A stretch of 64,000 nt of DNA from the NCBI GenBank assembly GCA_945788625.1, contig CALZMQ010000028.1, positions 1 to 64,000 of the forward strand, written 5' to 3'. The position numbers were made by a program, and so were the translations under genes. Within the stretch, counting starts at the first letter, position 1, and the number at the start of each line of letters is the position of its first letter. Positions 26,418 to 36,500 of this stretch are shown in pieces. This DNA comes from an uncultured Woeseiaceae bacterium. GTDB taxonomy: Bacteria > Pseudomonadota > Gammaproteobacteria > Steroidobacterales > Woeseiaceae. The notes under the pieces are model-generated. The model saw only the letters and a program-made list of their open reading frames with translations. It was not told where the DNA came from and searched no databases.

Positions 26418-27425
26418 GTGCATACGGTCGACGCCGTCATTGTAGGGGGCGGGCCTGCGGGGTCGACCAGTGCATGGAAGCTCCGCGAGGCAGGCCTCGA
26501 CGTTCTCGTCCTGGACCGCGCGGCCTTTCCGCGCACGAAGCTGTGCGCGGGGTGGCTGACGCCGGAGGCGTTGGCGGATCTGGAGTTGAATTCGCAGGAC
26601 TACCCATTGAGCATCATGACTTTCGACCGGCTTCATCTGCACTGGAAGGCGTTCACGGTGAAGCTCAAGTCCCGACAGCATTCGATAAGGCGCCTCGAAT
26701 TCGACGACTTCCTGCTGCACCGCTCGCGCGCCAGGATTCTGCAGCACAGGGTTCGCGATATCCGGCGTGACGGCAATGACTATGTCATTGACGGCGAATT
26801 CCGGTGCAAATACCTGATCGGCGCCGGAGGCACCGCCTGCCCGGTCTACCGGACGCTGTTCCAGAAACGCAATCCGCGTATCAGCGCCTTTCAAACGGCG
26901 ACCTACGAGCAGGAATTCGCCTACGACTGGCAGGACCCGGCGTGTCACCTGTGGTTTTTCGACGATGGCTTACCCGGTTATGCCTGGTACGTGCCGAAAG
27001 CGAACGGCTACATCAATGTGGGTCTGGGCGGCATGGCGGATCAACTCAAAATGCAGGACGGGCACCTGCGGCAGTTCTGGAGCCGGTTTGTGCGAAAGCT
27101 GAAACACCGCGGCCTCATCGACTACGCCGACTACAATCCCGCAGGCTACAGCTATTTCTTGCGTGGCCACGCCGACGCCGTCAAGAGTGACAACGCCTTT
27201 ATTGTCGGCGATTCTGCCGGCCTGGCGACTCGCGACATGTGCGAGGGTATTGGGCCGGCCGTGAAGAGCGGCCTGCTCGCGGCGCGCTCCATCATCACCG
27301 GCGCGGACTACTCAGTGGCCGGGATCAACAAGTTCAGCGGCAGCGGGCTTGTCAGCAGAATTCTCGAACGGAGGTTTGTCGGACAGAACCGGGGTCGAAC
27401 CGAGGTTTCTGAAAACCTTGATTAG
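26418..27425 (+). CDS. FAD-dependent oxidoreductase, geranylgeranyl-reductase family
   Basis: A 335-residue flavoprotein starting at GTG. The N-terminal DAVIVGGGPAGSTSAWKL is the FAD-binding dinucleotide fold, followed by RAAFPRTKLCAGWLTP, the family cysteine-glycine motif. A second FAD contact is VGDSAGLATRDMCEGIGPAVKSG. Relatives include geranylgeranyl reductases, which hydrogenate isoprenoid double bonds, and other flavoprotein hydroxylases. Starting 4 bases after the Cfa-type methyltransferase, it might act on the same lipid, for example reducing a methylene intermediate. This is inference. Its 3' end overlaps the VWA gene by 4 bases, tail to tail. Confidence 0.82.
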   Translation: MHTVDAVIVGGGPAGSTSAWKLREAGLDVLVLDRAAFPRTKLCAGWLTPEALADLELNSQDYPLSIMTFDRLHLHWKAFTVKLKSRQHSIRRLEFDDFLLHRSRARILQHRVRDIRRDGNDYVIDGEFRCKYLIGAGGTACPVYRTLFQKRNPRISAFQTATYEQEFAYDWQDPACHLWFFDDGLPGYAWYVPKANGYINVGLGGMADQLKMQDGHLRQFWSRFVRKLKHRGLIDYADYNPAGYSYFLRGHADAVKSDNAFIVGDSAGLATRDMCEGIGPAVKSGLLAARSIITGADYSVAGINKFSGSGLVSRILERRFVGQNRGRTEVSENLD

Positions 27426-28609
27426 TACGCGGGGCCGTCTTCGTATTCGAGGCCCGCCTCGCCAGCCTGCTCCTTGACCGCGTCGTACAGTTTCTGGTCC
27501 AGGGAGCTCTTCAGGCCACCGGCTTCCTCGACTTTTTTCGCAAGAAAGCCGTCACGGTCCTGTGACAGCGCCCGAATCTGCGCCTGGATATCGGCGCGCT
27601 CATCGGCGAGTTCGGCAACGTAGGCCTCCTGCTCCTCAGGGGCCATGGCCTGCAGCGCCGCCGGCAATGCGTCTTCCTCGAGTTCATCGAGTTTGACCTC
27701 GCCACTGGCGAACGCAGCTACCAGCTCGTTGTCGCCGAGGAGATTGGCCCTGCCGCCGGCCGAGGCATTGAAGACGCCGCGCCGTGCCCTTGCCTCGACC
27801 GACGCACCGTCATGGAGTTTTTCCGTTGCCGCCACTTTGCTTTGCATCTTCGCTTTTTCTTCCTCGGTTCCGAAGTAAAGTCGCGTATCGTCGAGCCTTG
27901 CCGACAGGCTTGCGATCTCTTCGTCGAACGGCGTGCTGTACGCGACCGCGCTGCCAGCCTGCTCGACCTGGAAGAAGTCACCGTTACCGAGGCTCGCAAT
28001 CTGCGTCCAGGGAGCTACCGCGGACGGTATGTCGCCACACTGAATCGTGTTGATGACGATACCTTTCTCGAGCGCTGACGCGGCAATTTCGGGGTATTGC
28101 ACCTCGTCGTAGTCCATGTGCGGCGGAGCGTCGCCGACGAGGAATATGACCTGGTAGGCCTGGTCCTGCTGCGTCCAGGACATGTTGTGAACGGCATCGT
28201 ACAGTGCCTTGTTTACGCTTTCGGGCGTATCGCCGCCGCCGTTCGCTTCGAAGTCCATCAACGTCGCGTAAACCGAGTCGAGATCGTCGGACAGATCGAC
28301 GATCCTGGTCTCGTACGCATCGTTCCTGTCGCGGTAGGCGACCAGGCCGATACGAATATCCGGCGTCTGTTGTGCCGACGCCATGGTTGTCGCGATCGAC
28401 CAGATCTTCTCTTTTGCAGTCTGGATCAGATCGCCCATGCTGCCCGTCGTGTCCAACACGAACACAACGTCGACAATGGGCTTCCCGGACGTCAAGTGCT
28501 GCTGGATCGGCGGGTCAGCCGGGACATTTCTGGCCATCAGCTGCGGGTAGTAAACGACCGCAGCCATCGTGAGGGTAAACAGGGCAATGCCCAGTAACTT
28601 GGTTTTCAT
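27422..28609 (-). CDS. VWA domain protein, membrane-anchored or exported
   Basis: A 395-residue protein with N-terminal hydrophobic signal or anchor (KLLGIALFTLTMAAVVYY). The VWA domain spans about 45-235, with a complete MIDAS: DTTGSM (D53-x-T-x-S), GGGDTPE and LVGDAPPH. The last 150 residues are charged, helical, and end in an acidic tail (QAGEAGLEYEDGPAY). VWA domains bind partners through the metal site. It is the last gene of a three-gene operon with a PspA-like protein and a membrane protein, suggesting a role in envelope stress. A GAGGATT ribosome site precedes the ATG. Confidence 0.82.
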   Translation of the reverse strand: MKTKLLGIALFTLTMAAVVYYPQLMARNVPADPPIQQHLTSGKPIVDVVFVLDTTGSMGDLIQTAKEKIWSIATTMASAQQTPDIRIGLVAYRDRNDAYETRIVDLSDDLDSVYATLMDFEANGGGDTPESVNKALYDAVHNMSWTQQDQAYQVIFLVGDAPPHMDYDEVQYPEIAASALEKGIVINTIQCGDIPSAVAPWTQIASLGNGDFFQVEQAGSAVAYSTPFDEEIASLSARLDDTRLYFGTEEEKAKMQSKVAATEKLHDGASVEARARRGVFNASAGGRANLLGDNELVAAFASGEVKLDELEEDALPAALQAMAPEEQEAYVAELADERADIQAQIRALSQDRDGFLAKKVEEAGGLKSSLDQKLYDAVKEQAGEAGLEYEDGPAY

Positions 28610-28647
28610 GATTCAAATCCTCTTTCGATACTCTGGAATTCGCCGCT

Positions 28648-29214
28648 TCACTGGGTAAATAGCTGGCGCAGCGCCTGGTCGGCCTGGCGACGGGCCTGCT
28701 CAAATTTCTCGCTCTCGACCGGGGTGTCTTCCTTTACCCGTCGTTTGCCTTTGATCGATGGCGGGATCGCAACGAACAGCGCCTGAACCAGGAAGAAACA
28801 CCACGTGGCGAGAAACACGCTGCCCGACCGCGTAATAGCCCAGACCGTCGCGGAAACGCTCAAAGTGCTGAGACCGAGATCCAGCAATGCCGGAAATGCG
28901 CCGGAGTAGAAATACAACGAGCGCACCAGCCAGATGGCGGCAACGTGAACGAGCAAGTACAGTGGCAACGGCGGCGCGAGCCACCAGGTCGCGACCGCCA
29001 GTACGGCCCAGAGCGATATCGTCGTAACGCGCCCGACTCGCTCCTTACTGCGGCTGAACAGGAACAAGAGGTAGGCGAGCCCCATCGCCGGAATGACGAG
29101 GCGAAGCGCCGTGCCGATACCGACAAAGGGCGTCAGCGTGGCGACGATCGCGCTGGTAAAAAAGCCGAGCACGGCGGCGACGAGCACGCCATGAAAAAAG
29201 GTCGGTCGCTTCAT
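28648..29214 (-). CDS. integral membrane protein in PspA-like operon
   Basis: A 188-residue protein from ATG 29214 (AAGGAG 7 bases upstream). Five to six hydrophobic segments span residues 8-135, including GFFTSAIVATLTPFVG and YLLVHVAAIWLVRSLYFY. A positively charged stretch (IKGKRRVKED) and a C-terminal amphipathic helix (KFEQARRQADQALRQLF) lie in the cytoplasm. Its ATG overlaps the PspA-like stop (ATGA, 4 bases), so the genes are coupled. No family name; it could anchor the PspA-like protein. Confidence 0.75.
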   Translation of the reverse strand: MKRPTFFHGVLVAAVLGFFTSAIVATLTPFVGIGTALRLVIPAMGLAYLLFLFSRSKERVGRVTTISLWAVLAVATWWLAPPLPLYLLVHVAAIWLVRSLYFYSGAFPALLDLGLSTLSVSATVWAITRSGSVFLATWCFFLVQALFVAIPPSIKGKRRVKEDTPVESEKFEQARRQADQALRQLFTQ

Positions 29215-29765
29215 GATGAACTCCTTGCGCTTTTTTCGCGCAGCCATTCGATCTCGATTTCGTCATCGCTGACTACCGTTTCTTTCGCGAGCCAGGCGAT
29301 GTCATCGAATTCGGAACCACCCTCCGCGCGTGTCGGCGTGCGTTGTGCGAACAGCTCGGCCTTTTGTCTGAGGCCCTCGAGCGTCGCGCGGTTTTCATCG
29401 AGCATCGCCCGTTGTTCATCGAGGTATTTTTCGTTCGCTGCGTGCTTTGCGTCGAGGCGCTTCCGGATCCTGTTCGCCTCGAGTTTCTTCTTGATGAGGC
29501 CTTTTGCGAGATCGTCCTTTTCAGATTCGAAACAGAGATCGAGCTGTGCGTCGATCTCAGCGATTGCGGTGTCGAATTCGCTCTTGCGTACGGATAGTGC
29601 TTCCTGGTCGTGCGCGCACAGGGCAATGCGTTGCTCGGTGCCGGCCAGGTCGTCCTCCATGTCGCGGATGGCCTGTTTCAGCAAGGCTTCAGGTTCCTCG
29701 ATCTGGTCGAGGACAGCGTGAAAGTCCGCCCTGAATAGCCGCGAAATGCGATTGATAAGTGCCAT
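29211..29765 (-). CDS. PspA/IM30-family protein
   Basis: A 184-residue protein from ATG 29765 (AGGAGG upstream). MALINRISRLFRADFHAVLD is the amphipathic PspA-type start, followed by LLKQAIRDMEDDL and a long coiled coil (about 60-150) with EKDDLAKGLIKKKLEANRIR. PspA/IM30 proteins bind stressed inner membranes and form rods. It is shorter than E. coli PspA (222). No PspB/C partners are visible; instead a membrane protein and a VWA protein follow. It heads the operon and is divergent from the two-component genes at 29932. Confidence 0.82.
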   Translation of the reverse strand: MALINRISRLFRADFHAVLDQIEEPEALLKQAIRDMEDDLAGTEQRIALCAHDQEALSVRKSEFDTAIAEIDAQLDLCFESEKDDLAKGLIKKKLEANRIRKRLDAKHAANEKYLDEQRAMLDENRATLEGLRQKAELFAQRTPTRAEGGSEFDDIAWLAKETVVSDDEIEIEWLREKSARSSS

Positions 29766-29869
29766 GATCCTGCCTCCTGGGTTTCCTGTCGAAACGATCG
29801 ATGCATGCATCTTAGGAGGCGGCGCGACGATTAATTAGACATGCGTCGGTAAAATCTCGTGGCGGGAAT

Positions 29870-29885
29870 TTACAAAAACGTTACA
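29870..29885. promoter_or_regulatory. 11-base-spaced direct repeat, probable OmpR-family box
   Basis: TTACA-N6-TTACA: the two half-sites start 11 bases apart, the spacing used by tandem OmpR/PhoB-type dimers. It lies 47 to 62 bases before the response regulator's ATG at 29932 and about 105 bases before the PspA-like gene. It may serve both divergent promoters. Confidence 0.5.
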
Positions 29886-29931
29886 CGTATTCAATGCCCC
29901 GCAGGGTCGGTAGTGCTAGCCTGAGGACCTG

Positions 29932-30633
29932 ATGAGCAGACGTTTACGCATACTGGTCGTGGAAGACGAGGAGGCCATTCGTACGGGCCTCATCGACGTG
30001 CTCGTGTTTCATGGCTACGACGTCGACAGTGCCGATACCGGGCCGCTGGGCCTGGACAAAGCGTTGACGGGCAAGTTCGACCTGGTGCTGCTCGACATCA
30101 TGTTGCCCGGCATGGATGGCTACGAGATCTGCAATCGGATACGCGCAGAGGATCGCAACCAGCCCATCATCATGTTGACCGCAAAGACGTCGGACGAGGA
30201 GATCGTCCAGGGGCTGAAGCTCGGAGCAGACGACTATGTGCCCAAGCCGTTCTCGATCCAGCAACTGGTGCTGCGCATCGAGGCCGTATTGCGGCGCTCC
30301 CAGGCAGGGCAGCAGCAGGCGCGGACCTTGAACATCGGCGACGTGGAGGTCGACACCGAGAACCTGTCGGGAACCAACGGCGCCGAGGACATCACTTTCA
30401 CGAAGCGTGAGATCGAGGTGCTCGGCTACCTTGCGCAAAACAGCGAACGGCCCGTGTCCAGGGAGGAGTTGCTGTCGAAAGTGTGGGGTTACGCGAGGGG
30501 CCTCGATATAGAGACGAGAACCGTCGACATTCATATCGCCAAGTTGCGGCGCAAGATCGAAGTCGACCCCAGGGAACCGGTGAGGCTCATCACCGTGCGG
30601 GGTGCAGGCTACCGTCTCGTCACAGGGAACTAG
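29932..30633 (+). CDS. OmpR-family response regulator
   Basis: A 233-residue protein. Residues 5-120 form a receiver: acidic pair VEDEE, phosphorylated Asp in LLDIMLPGMDGYE, the conserved Thr/Ala region (MLTAKTSD) and Lys in PKPFS. Residues 140-233 form the winged helix, ending with the HIAKLRRKIE and ITVRGAGYRLV signature. It is followed by its kinase after 3 bases. The direct repeat at 29870 upstream is a candidate autoregulatory site. Confidence 0.93.
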   Translation: MSRRLRILVVEDEEAIRTGLIDVLVFHGYDVDSADTGPLGLDKALTGKFDLVLLDIMLPGMDGYEICNRIRAEDRNQPIIMLTAKTSDEEIVQGLKLGADDYVPKPFSIQQLVLRIEAVLRRSQAGQQQARTLNIGDVEVDTENLSGTNGAEDITFTKREIEVLGYLAQNSERPVSREELLSKVWGYARGLDIETRTVDIHIAKLRRKIEVDPREPVRLITVRGAGYRLVTGN

Positions 30634-30636
30634 GCG

Positions 30637-32781
30637 ATGCTGCCGAAGACGCTCATGAACGGATTCGACAGGAACCGGTTGCGTGCGCTGCTTGCGCTTT
30701 TCGTCCTGGCACTGGCCGTGCCGACGGCGATTCTCATCTGGCAGGCCTACAGCCAGCTCAAATGGGAGGCTTTCCACCAGTACCGGGGTGTTGCCGAAGA
30801 AACCACAGGCCGCATCGATACCAGACTCAACGATATGATCCGTTCCGCGGATGCGCGCTCTTTCGGCGATTATACGTTCCTGGTGGTCTCCGGCGATCCG
30901 AGCGCAAAGTTCGTGCAGCGCTCGCCCTTGTCGGCGTACCCTGTCACGGAGGATGTGGCGGGCGTACTGGGTTACTTCCAGGTCGACTCCGATGGCGCAT
31001 TCAGCACGCCGCTGTTGCCGCCCGAAGGCACGCAGGCATCCAGCCTCGGCATCGACGAGACCGAGTACCAGGGGCGGTTGCAGCTTGCGCAGGAAATCCA
31101 GTCGATCCTCGCCGACAATCGCCTCGTGCAGTCGCGGCCGGCGAACGGGATGCGCCAGCGCGCCGCGCGGTCACTGGCAAGTGCGCCGGACCCGTCGCCG
31201 CCAGCCATGTTCGTGGACGAAAAAGAAGCCTATGAACCGGCGGCCGAAGGAGATGACGCATACAGCCAGGGGGTTTTCGATCGATTGAATCAACCCAGGC
31301 GGGACGATGCCGCCCGATCCTACGTCTCGGACATGGCCAGTCCCGAAGAGGCCGTCGGTGAGGCCATGCCGGCGACGCAGGGGCTCGAGAGTATCGGCAA
31401 GGTCAGCGAGTTGAAGCTCGATGCCGATCTGCAGAAGAAGAGCGAGGCGGCCGACCTCGAACGTGCCGAGCAGCGCAGGCGCTTCGACGTGACCGCTGTC
31501 ACCTCGGGCCGGGCGACACGCAAGGAACAGATCGCGTTACCCGAGACGGCAGAGTTCGCCGACGCCGACGTCATCGCGAATGTTGCAGGATCCTCCGACC
31601 TTCGCATCAGCACGTTCGAGAGCGAAGTCGACCCGTTCGAGTTCAGCCTGCTCGACAGCGGTCATTTCGTGTTGTTCCGCAAGGTCTGGCGGGACGGTGA
31701 GCGTTATATACAGGGACTGTTGCTGGACCGCGAGACCTTCACGGGCGAGGTTATCGCCTCGAGATTCTCGGATACCGCGTTGTCCGACATGACGAGCCTG
31801 ATTCTCGCGTACCAGGACGACGTTATCGACACCATCGGCGGCGCCCGTGGATTATCGTATCCCGACGTCGCAGCGGACCTGGACGGCGCACTGCTTTACC
31901 GCAGCCGTCTCGCGGCGCCGCTCGACAGCCTCGAGTTGATCTACACGATCAGGCGCCTGCCGCCGGGGCCCGGTGCCAGCGTTCTCGGCTGGGTCACGCT
32001 GGTCCTCGGCATCGTGTTCATCGGTGGCTTCGCCACCCTGTATCGGCTGGGCATGAGCCAGATCGAACTGGCCCGTCAGCAGCAGGACTTTGTCTCGGCT
32101 GTCAGCCATGAGCTCAAGTCGCCGCTGACCTCGATACGAATGTACGGCGAAATGCTCAAGGAAGGCTGGGCGGACGAGGAGAAACGGCAGAGCTACTACG
32201 AGTTCATCCACGACGAGTCCGAGCGGCTCTCGAGGCTGATTTCGAATGTGCTGCAGCTCGCCAGCATCACGAGGAACGAACCGCAGTTCGATCTGCAGCC
32301 GACCGCGGTTGCCACGTTGATGAAGAACACCGAATCCAAGATCGCGAGCCAGATCGAGCGCGCGGGTTTCGAACTCAGGCTGGTTACGGACGAAGACGCA
32401 GGACAGGCTACGATCAATATCGACGAAGACTGCTTCGCGCAAATCGTCATCAACCTCGTGGACAACGCCATCAAGTTCTCGAGAGACGCGTCGACGAAAG
32501 CCATCGATATCTCCTGCCGGCTGACCGGTGAGCGTCGTGTACAGTTCGCGATTCGCGACTACGGGCCTGGAATTCCCCGGGACCAGATGAAGAAGATCTT
32601 CGAGCTCTTTTACCGCTCCGAGTCCGAACTCACCCGTGAAACGGTGGGCACGGGCATCGGCCTGGCAATCGTGCACCAGCTCACCTTGGCGATGAACGGC
32701 AGTGTGGACATGGTCAACACGGAGCCTGGAGCGGAGTTTCGCATCGAGTTTGGGGTGGTGCCTGCCGAGGCCCGGCATTGA
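30637..32781 (+). CDS. sensor histidine kinase with large periplasmic domain
   Basis: A 714-residue kinase. TM1 is near residue 15-30, TM2 near 450-468 (WVTLVLGIVFIGGFATLYRL). Between them lies a periplasmic region of about 415 residues, including an Ala-, Glu- and Asp-rich disordered section (e.g. VDEKEAYEPAAEGDDAYS). The cytoplasmic part begins directly after TM2 with QQQDFVSAVSHELKSPLTSI (H-box), then NLVDNAIKFSRDAS (N-box) and GTGIGLAIV (G-box). No HAMP or PAS domain is seen. The sensory domain family is unknown. It partners the response regulator upstream and may sense envelope stress given the divergent PspA-like operon. Confidence 0.9.
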   Translation: MLPKTLMNGFDRNRLRALLALFVLALAVPTAILIWQAYSQLKWEAFHQYRGVAEETTGRIDTRLNDMIRSADARSFGDYTFLVVSGDPSAKFVQRSPLSAYPVTEDVAGVLGYFQVDSDGAFSTPLLPPEGTQASSLGIDETEYQGRLQLAQEIQSILADNRLVQSRPANGMRQRAARSLASAPDPSPPAMFVDEKEAYEPAAEGDDAYSQGVFDRLNQPRRDDAARSYVSDMASPEEAVGEAMPATQGLESIGKVSELKLDADLQKKSEAADLERAEQRRRFDVTAVTSGRATRKEQIALPETAEFADADVIANVAGSSDLRISTFESEVDPFEFSLLDSGHFVLFRKVWRDGERYIQGLLLDRETFTGEVIASRFSDTALSDMTSLILAYQDDVIDTIGGARGLSYPDVAADLDGALLYRSRLAAPLDSLELIYTIRRLPPGPGASVLGWVTLVLGIVFIGGFATLYRLGMSQIELARQQQDFVSAVSHELKSPLTSIRMYGEMLKEGWADEEKRQSYYEFIHDESERLSRLISNVLQLASITRNEPQFDLQPTAVATLMKNTESKIASQIERAGFELRLVTDEDAGQATINIDEDCFAQIVINLVDNAIKFSRDASTKAIDISCRLTGERRVQFAIRDYGPGIPRDQMKKIFELFYRSESELTRETVGTGIGLAIVHQLTLAMNGSVDMVNTEPGAEFRIEFGVVPAEARH

Positions 32782-32856
32782 CAGCCGACGTCCGTTGGTG
32801 CTGCTGACAGCCGTTGGCGAAATTCTGAGGGCTTCGCTGCTGAGCAGTCGCTCACG

Positions 32857-33426
32857 CTAGGGAAACAACGGGTTGTAATACCAATCCACCTGCTCGGCCC
32901 GGATCGCCAATTGGTGTTCACGTGCCGGCTCGCCCGAATCATCAATTACCGTTATCCGGACCTCGATGTCGGAGTCGATGCAATTCTCTAGCGTCAGGAT
33001 TGCCGCCAAACCCGGCGCGCCGCTTTCCGGCGAGTGTGGATGGATCTCCGGATTGAGGGCTTTCAGGAAATTGTTGGCGTAGCTGTTACCCGGACTATCG
33101 AAGTACTGCAACCGGCTGTTGCAGTCAGTCGAGACGCCCAGCCTCATCGGGTGGGCACCCTTCGACCACCATTTCATCGGCGATGTCGTCGACGGCTCGG
33201 TCTGTGTCCTGACATAGATACGTAGCCGCTCCGGCCCGGCGCGAGCCGCGACGTACAGCCGATGCCAGTCATCTTCGATCGCCCAGTCCCGTGCAGGGTC
33301 ACCGGGCGCCTGGAACTCGGTCAGCGGCGTAAGGCCATCACCTTCGATTTGGGTTGCGACCACCGGAACCCTCTCGCACGCAGTAACGTACAAGACGATT
33401 GGCAAGGCGAAGAATACGTTTCGCAT
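32857..33426 (-). CDS. putative lipoprotein, 189 residues
   Basis: The N-terminus MRNVFFALPIVLYVTAC has a lipobox-like YVTAC, with the Cys at position 17. The mature domain looks beta-rich: LTEFQAPGDPARDWAIED, DDWHRLYVAARAG, then a Cys pair region (STDCNSRLQYF, LENCIDSDIEV) and a C-terminal ending DWYYNPLFP. A carbohydrate-binding or beta-sandwich role is possible, but no family is recognised. Monocistronic, convergent with the kinase gene. The Cys pair could form a disulphide in the periplasm. Confidence 0.6.
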   Translation of the reverse strand: MRNVFFALPIVLYVTACERVPVVATQIEGDGLTPLTEFQAPGDPARDWAIEDDWHRLYVAARAGPERLRIYVRTQTEPSTTSPMKWWSKGAHPMRLGVSTDCNSRLQYFDSPGNSYANNFLKALNPEIHPHSPESGAPGLAAILTLENCIDSDIEVRITVIDDSGEPAREHQLAIRAEQVDWYYNPLFP

Positions 33427-33598
33427 GTCGAATCGCTGCTCACAATGTTCCCTGCATCATACCAATTCCGGTTCGGGCGACAGTATTTGAAGACGCAATG
33501 GACTAAACGCTCGGGTACACCCGGTTTAGTAGGAGTGCTTGCGCCTGAATTGCCTGCATCACCGGCGAGGTGTTGCGTTCAATATCCTCGTTCTGGTG

Positions 33599-36500
33599 TC
33601 AGCGCGGCCGGATGACGAATAGCAGGTCGCCTGTATTCACCTGCGCGCCATTGGCCTGGTTGACACGCATGACCTCGTACTGTTTGTCTGCGGGGTACAC
33701 CTCGCCGCTGCCGTTCAGGCTGGCAAGCGATACCGCGGTGAACATCTTCATCGCTTCAATCTGGCACAGGACTTGCGTCAGGTCGACGCGTTCGCCGACT
33801 TTGACGAATGACGGCTCCGTCGGTGACGGAGTCGTATAGAAGATGCCGGTCATCGGAGACAGCACCTTGAGTTCCTGCGACCCCTCGATGCGAACGGAGG
33901 TCAAGGACACCGATGCCCCGGTCTGTTCCATTTCGTCGAGTAGCGCGTCTGCGTCGGTGCGCGTGAGAAACCCGGGAAGGTAGCCGGTGTCGTAGTTTCC
34001 GTCCCGAAAAACCGGATCGCCGAGGATACGCGTCAGCAACGGAATATTCGTGCAAACGCCACGAATCTCGATCGTGCGCAGGTAGCGAATGAGCTTGTCG
34101 ATGCCGTCCAGGCGATTGTCACCGTACACGATCACCTGTGCGATCAGGCTGTCGTAGAACGGTGAAATCGATTTTCCCTCAGCAATCGTCGAAATGACTT
34201 CGACGTGACTCGATTCCGGGAATACGCAATGCGTGATTTCACCGGGCGTGGGAATGAAGTCGATTTCGCCGTGTGCGTCGCAGGTTCCTTTCTCGGCCGT
34301 GATCCGGGCCTCGATGGCGTAGCCACGCCGCCGTACCTCGATATCGCCGATACTTCGGCCTTCGGCGATGCGGAATTGCTGTTCTACGATAGACAGCCCG
34401 GTCGTCCACTCCGTGACTGGATGCTCGACCTGCAGGCGCGTGTTCATTTCCATGAAGTACAGCTGTTTATCGGTCAGGTCGAAAATAAACTCGACCGTAC
34501 CCGCGCCCAAGTAGCCGATAGCGTCGGCGAGGTTCCGTGCGTGCTCGTAGGCGGCTTCTTCCAGGGCTTTCGGCAGCATCGACGATTCCGATTCCTCGAG
34601 CACTTTCTGGTTGTTGCGTTGCACGCTGCAGTCCCGCAGGCCAAGCACCTGCGTATTGCCGTGGGAGTCGCGCAGGATTTGAATCTCGATGTGCCGCATC
34701 GATTCGACGAATTTCTCGAGATAGAGATCGCCATTGCCAAAAGCGCTTTTGGCCTCCGCAAACACGGTCAGGAACGCGTCGCGCATCTGCCCGGCGTCCC
34801 GCACCACTTTGATCCCCTTGCCGCCGCCGCCATGCACGGCCTTCAGCAATACAGGGAAGCCGGTCGCTTCGGCGACACTGGCGGCCGCATCCGGGCTGGT
34901 CAGGATTCCGCGACTGCCCGGTACGACCGGAACGTCCTGGGCCAGCGAGGTGTTGATGGCATTCGACTTGTTGCCCATCACGGCCATGTTGCTCGCATAC
35001 GGCCCGACGAAATTGATGCCGCGCTGCCGGCACGATCGCGCAAACTCTTCGTTCTCCGAGAGGAAGCCGATGCCCGGGTGCAGGGCATCGACACGCTCGC
35101 GGCGCGCGATCGCGAACACGCTCGTGGCGTTAAGGTAGCTCTCGTCCGGAGTCTGGCCGCCCAGGCTGACAACTTCATCGCCATCGCCGAGCAGGCTCGC
35201 TGCCACTGAGTCGATGTCGGGATCGGACTGCACCAGCACGACTTCGGCACCGCGTTTCTTGGCCATGCGTGTCAGCTTGACCGCGGTGCAACCGCGCGCG
35301 TGAATCAGGACGCGATTGATCGGTTTCATCAACGATTCGTCGTCGACGGTATCCCGCTCCGAGCGCTCGAGCGCGGCGGGCAGGTAGCTGCCGCTGAAAA
35401 CGCGCTCGACGACTTCTTCGACGCTCTCGGTCGGCACCGGGATTTCCGGGTCGATAGCCCGCAACTCCTTGTCGAGGTCTGTAGCGAATGGATGATGTAC
35501 CAGCCCCCGCATGGCTCCCGGCCGCGTGGACAGGTAATTGGAGACGATGACGTTCGACGGCAGGAATGACGGCACCACGACACGCCCTGCGAACGGCATG
35601 TTCGTGCCGCTGAAATAATAGGTCTGCACCAGCGGATGGGTAACGAAGCTCGCCTGCGATCCGCCCGTGCAATCGCCGAAGCCGAATACGATCACCGGCA
35701 AGTCGTTGTCACGGACGAAGCGCGTTATGCGATCATTCGCGACAGCCATCGCGAACAGGGAGTTCGGTCCTTCTTTTGTCTGCATGCCGCCGGACGAGAC
35801 GAAACAGACGATCGGCAAGCGCAAGCGTACGCACTCGGCCAACAGGCGCGATAGCTTTTCGCTGCTTGCCATGTCGAAGGCACCCGCCTGGAAGGCCACG
35901 TTCGAGATCAGCACGCCGACCTCGCTGCGCGGACCGAACGACAGCCTGGCGATGCCGGTTACCACGCCGCAGGGCGTGACGTCGTTGTCCAGGGCCCGCT
36001 CGATCGACATGCGAAAGCCCGGGAACGACACGGGATCGGCGGACATCAGGCTGGCATCTTGTTCCTCGAAATCGGTGAAGAAGCGGTCGCGGATAGCCTC
36101 GACGGTTGTCAGCTTGCGGCGCTTGTAGTCATCCAGGACTTTCTGGATGAGCACGTCGTTGTACGCGATGTCGAGTTGGTTCCAGAAGTCCTTGCGCTTC
36201 CCGATGCGCTTGGGGTTGATGCGCCCGTCGTAGTTCTTGTCGCTGGTCTGGGCAGCCAGGAAGCCCGGCACCAGCGATTCGAAGATGAACGTGATGAGTA
36301 CCAGCAGCGCGTCCGAAAGGCGCGTAAATGCCACCCGCTTCCATTCCTCGACCTCCTTGAGAAACGCGCCGCGTCCCTTGAACTTCAGGAAGTGAGCAAG
36401 CCAGTCCGAAAAGAGATTCGTGCCTGCGGCAAGGTATGTGCCGGTCTCCTCCGGGTCCGTGCTGGCACCGGATACGATGGTTGCGGCCGACGAAAGGGAT

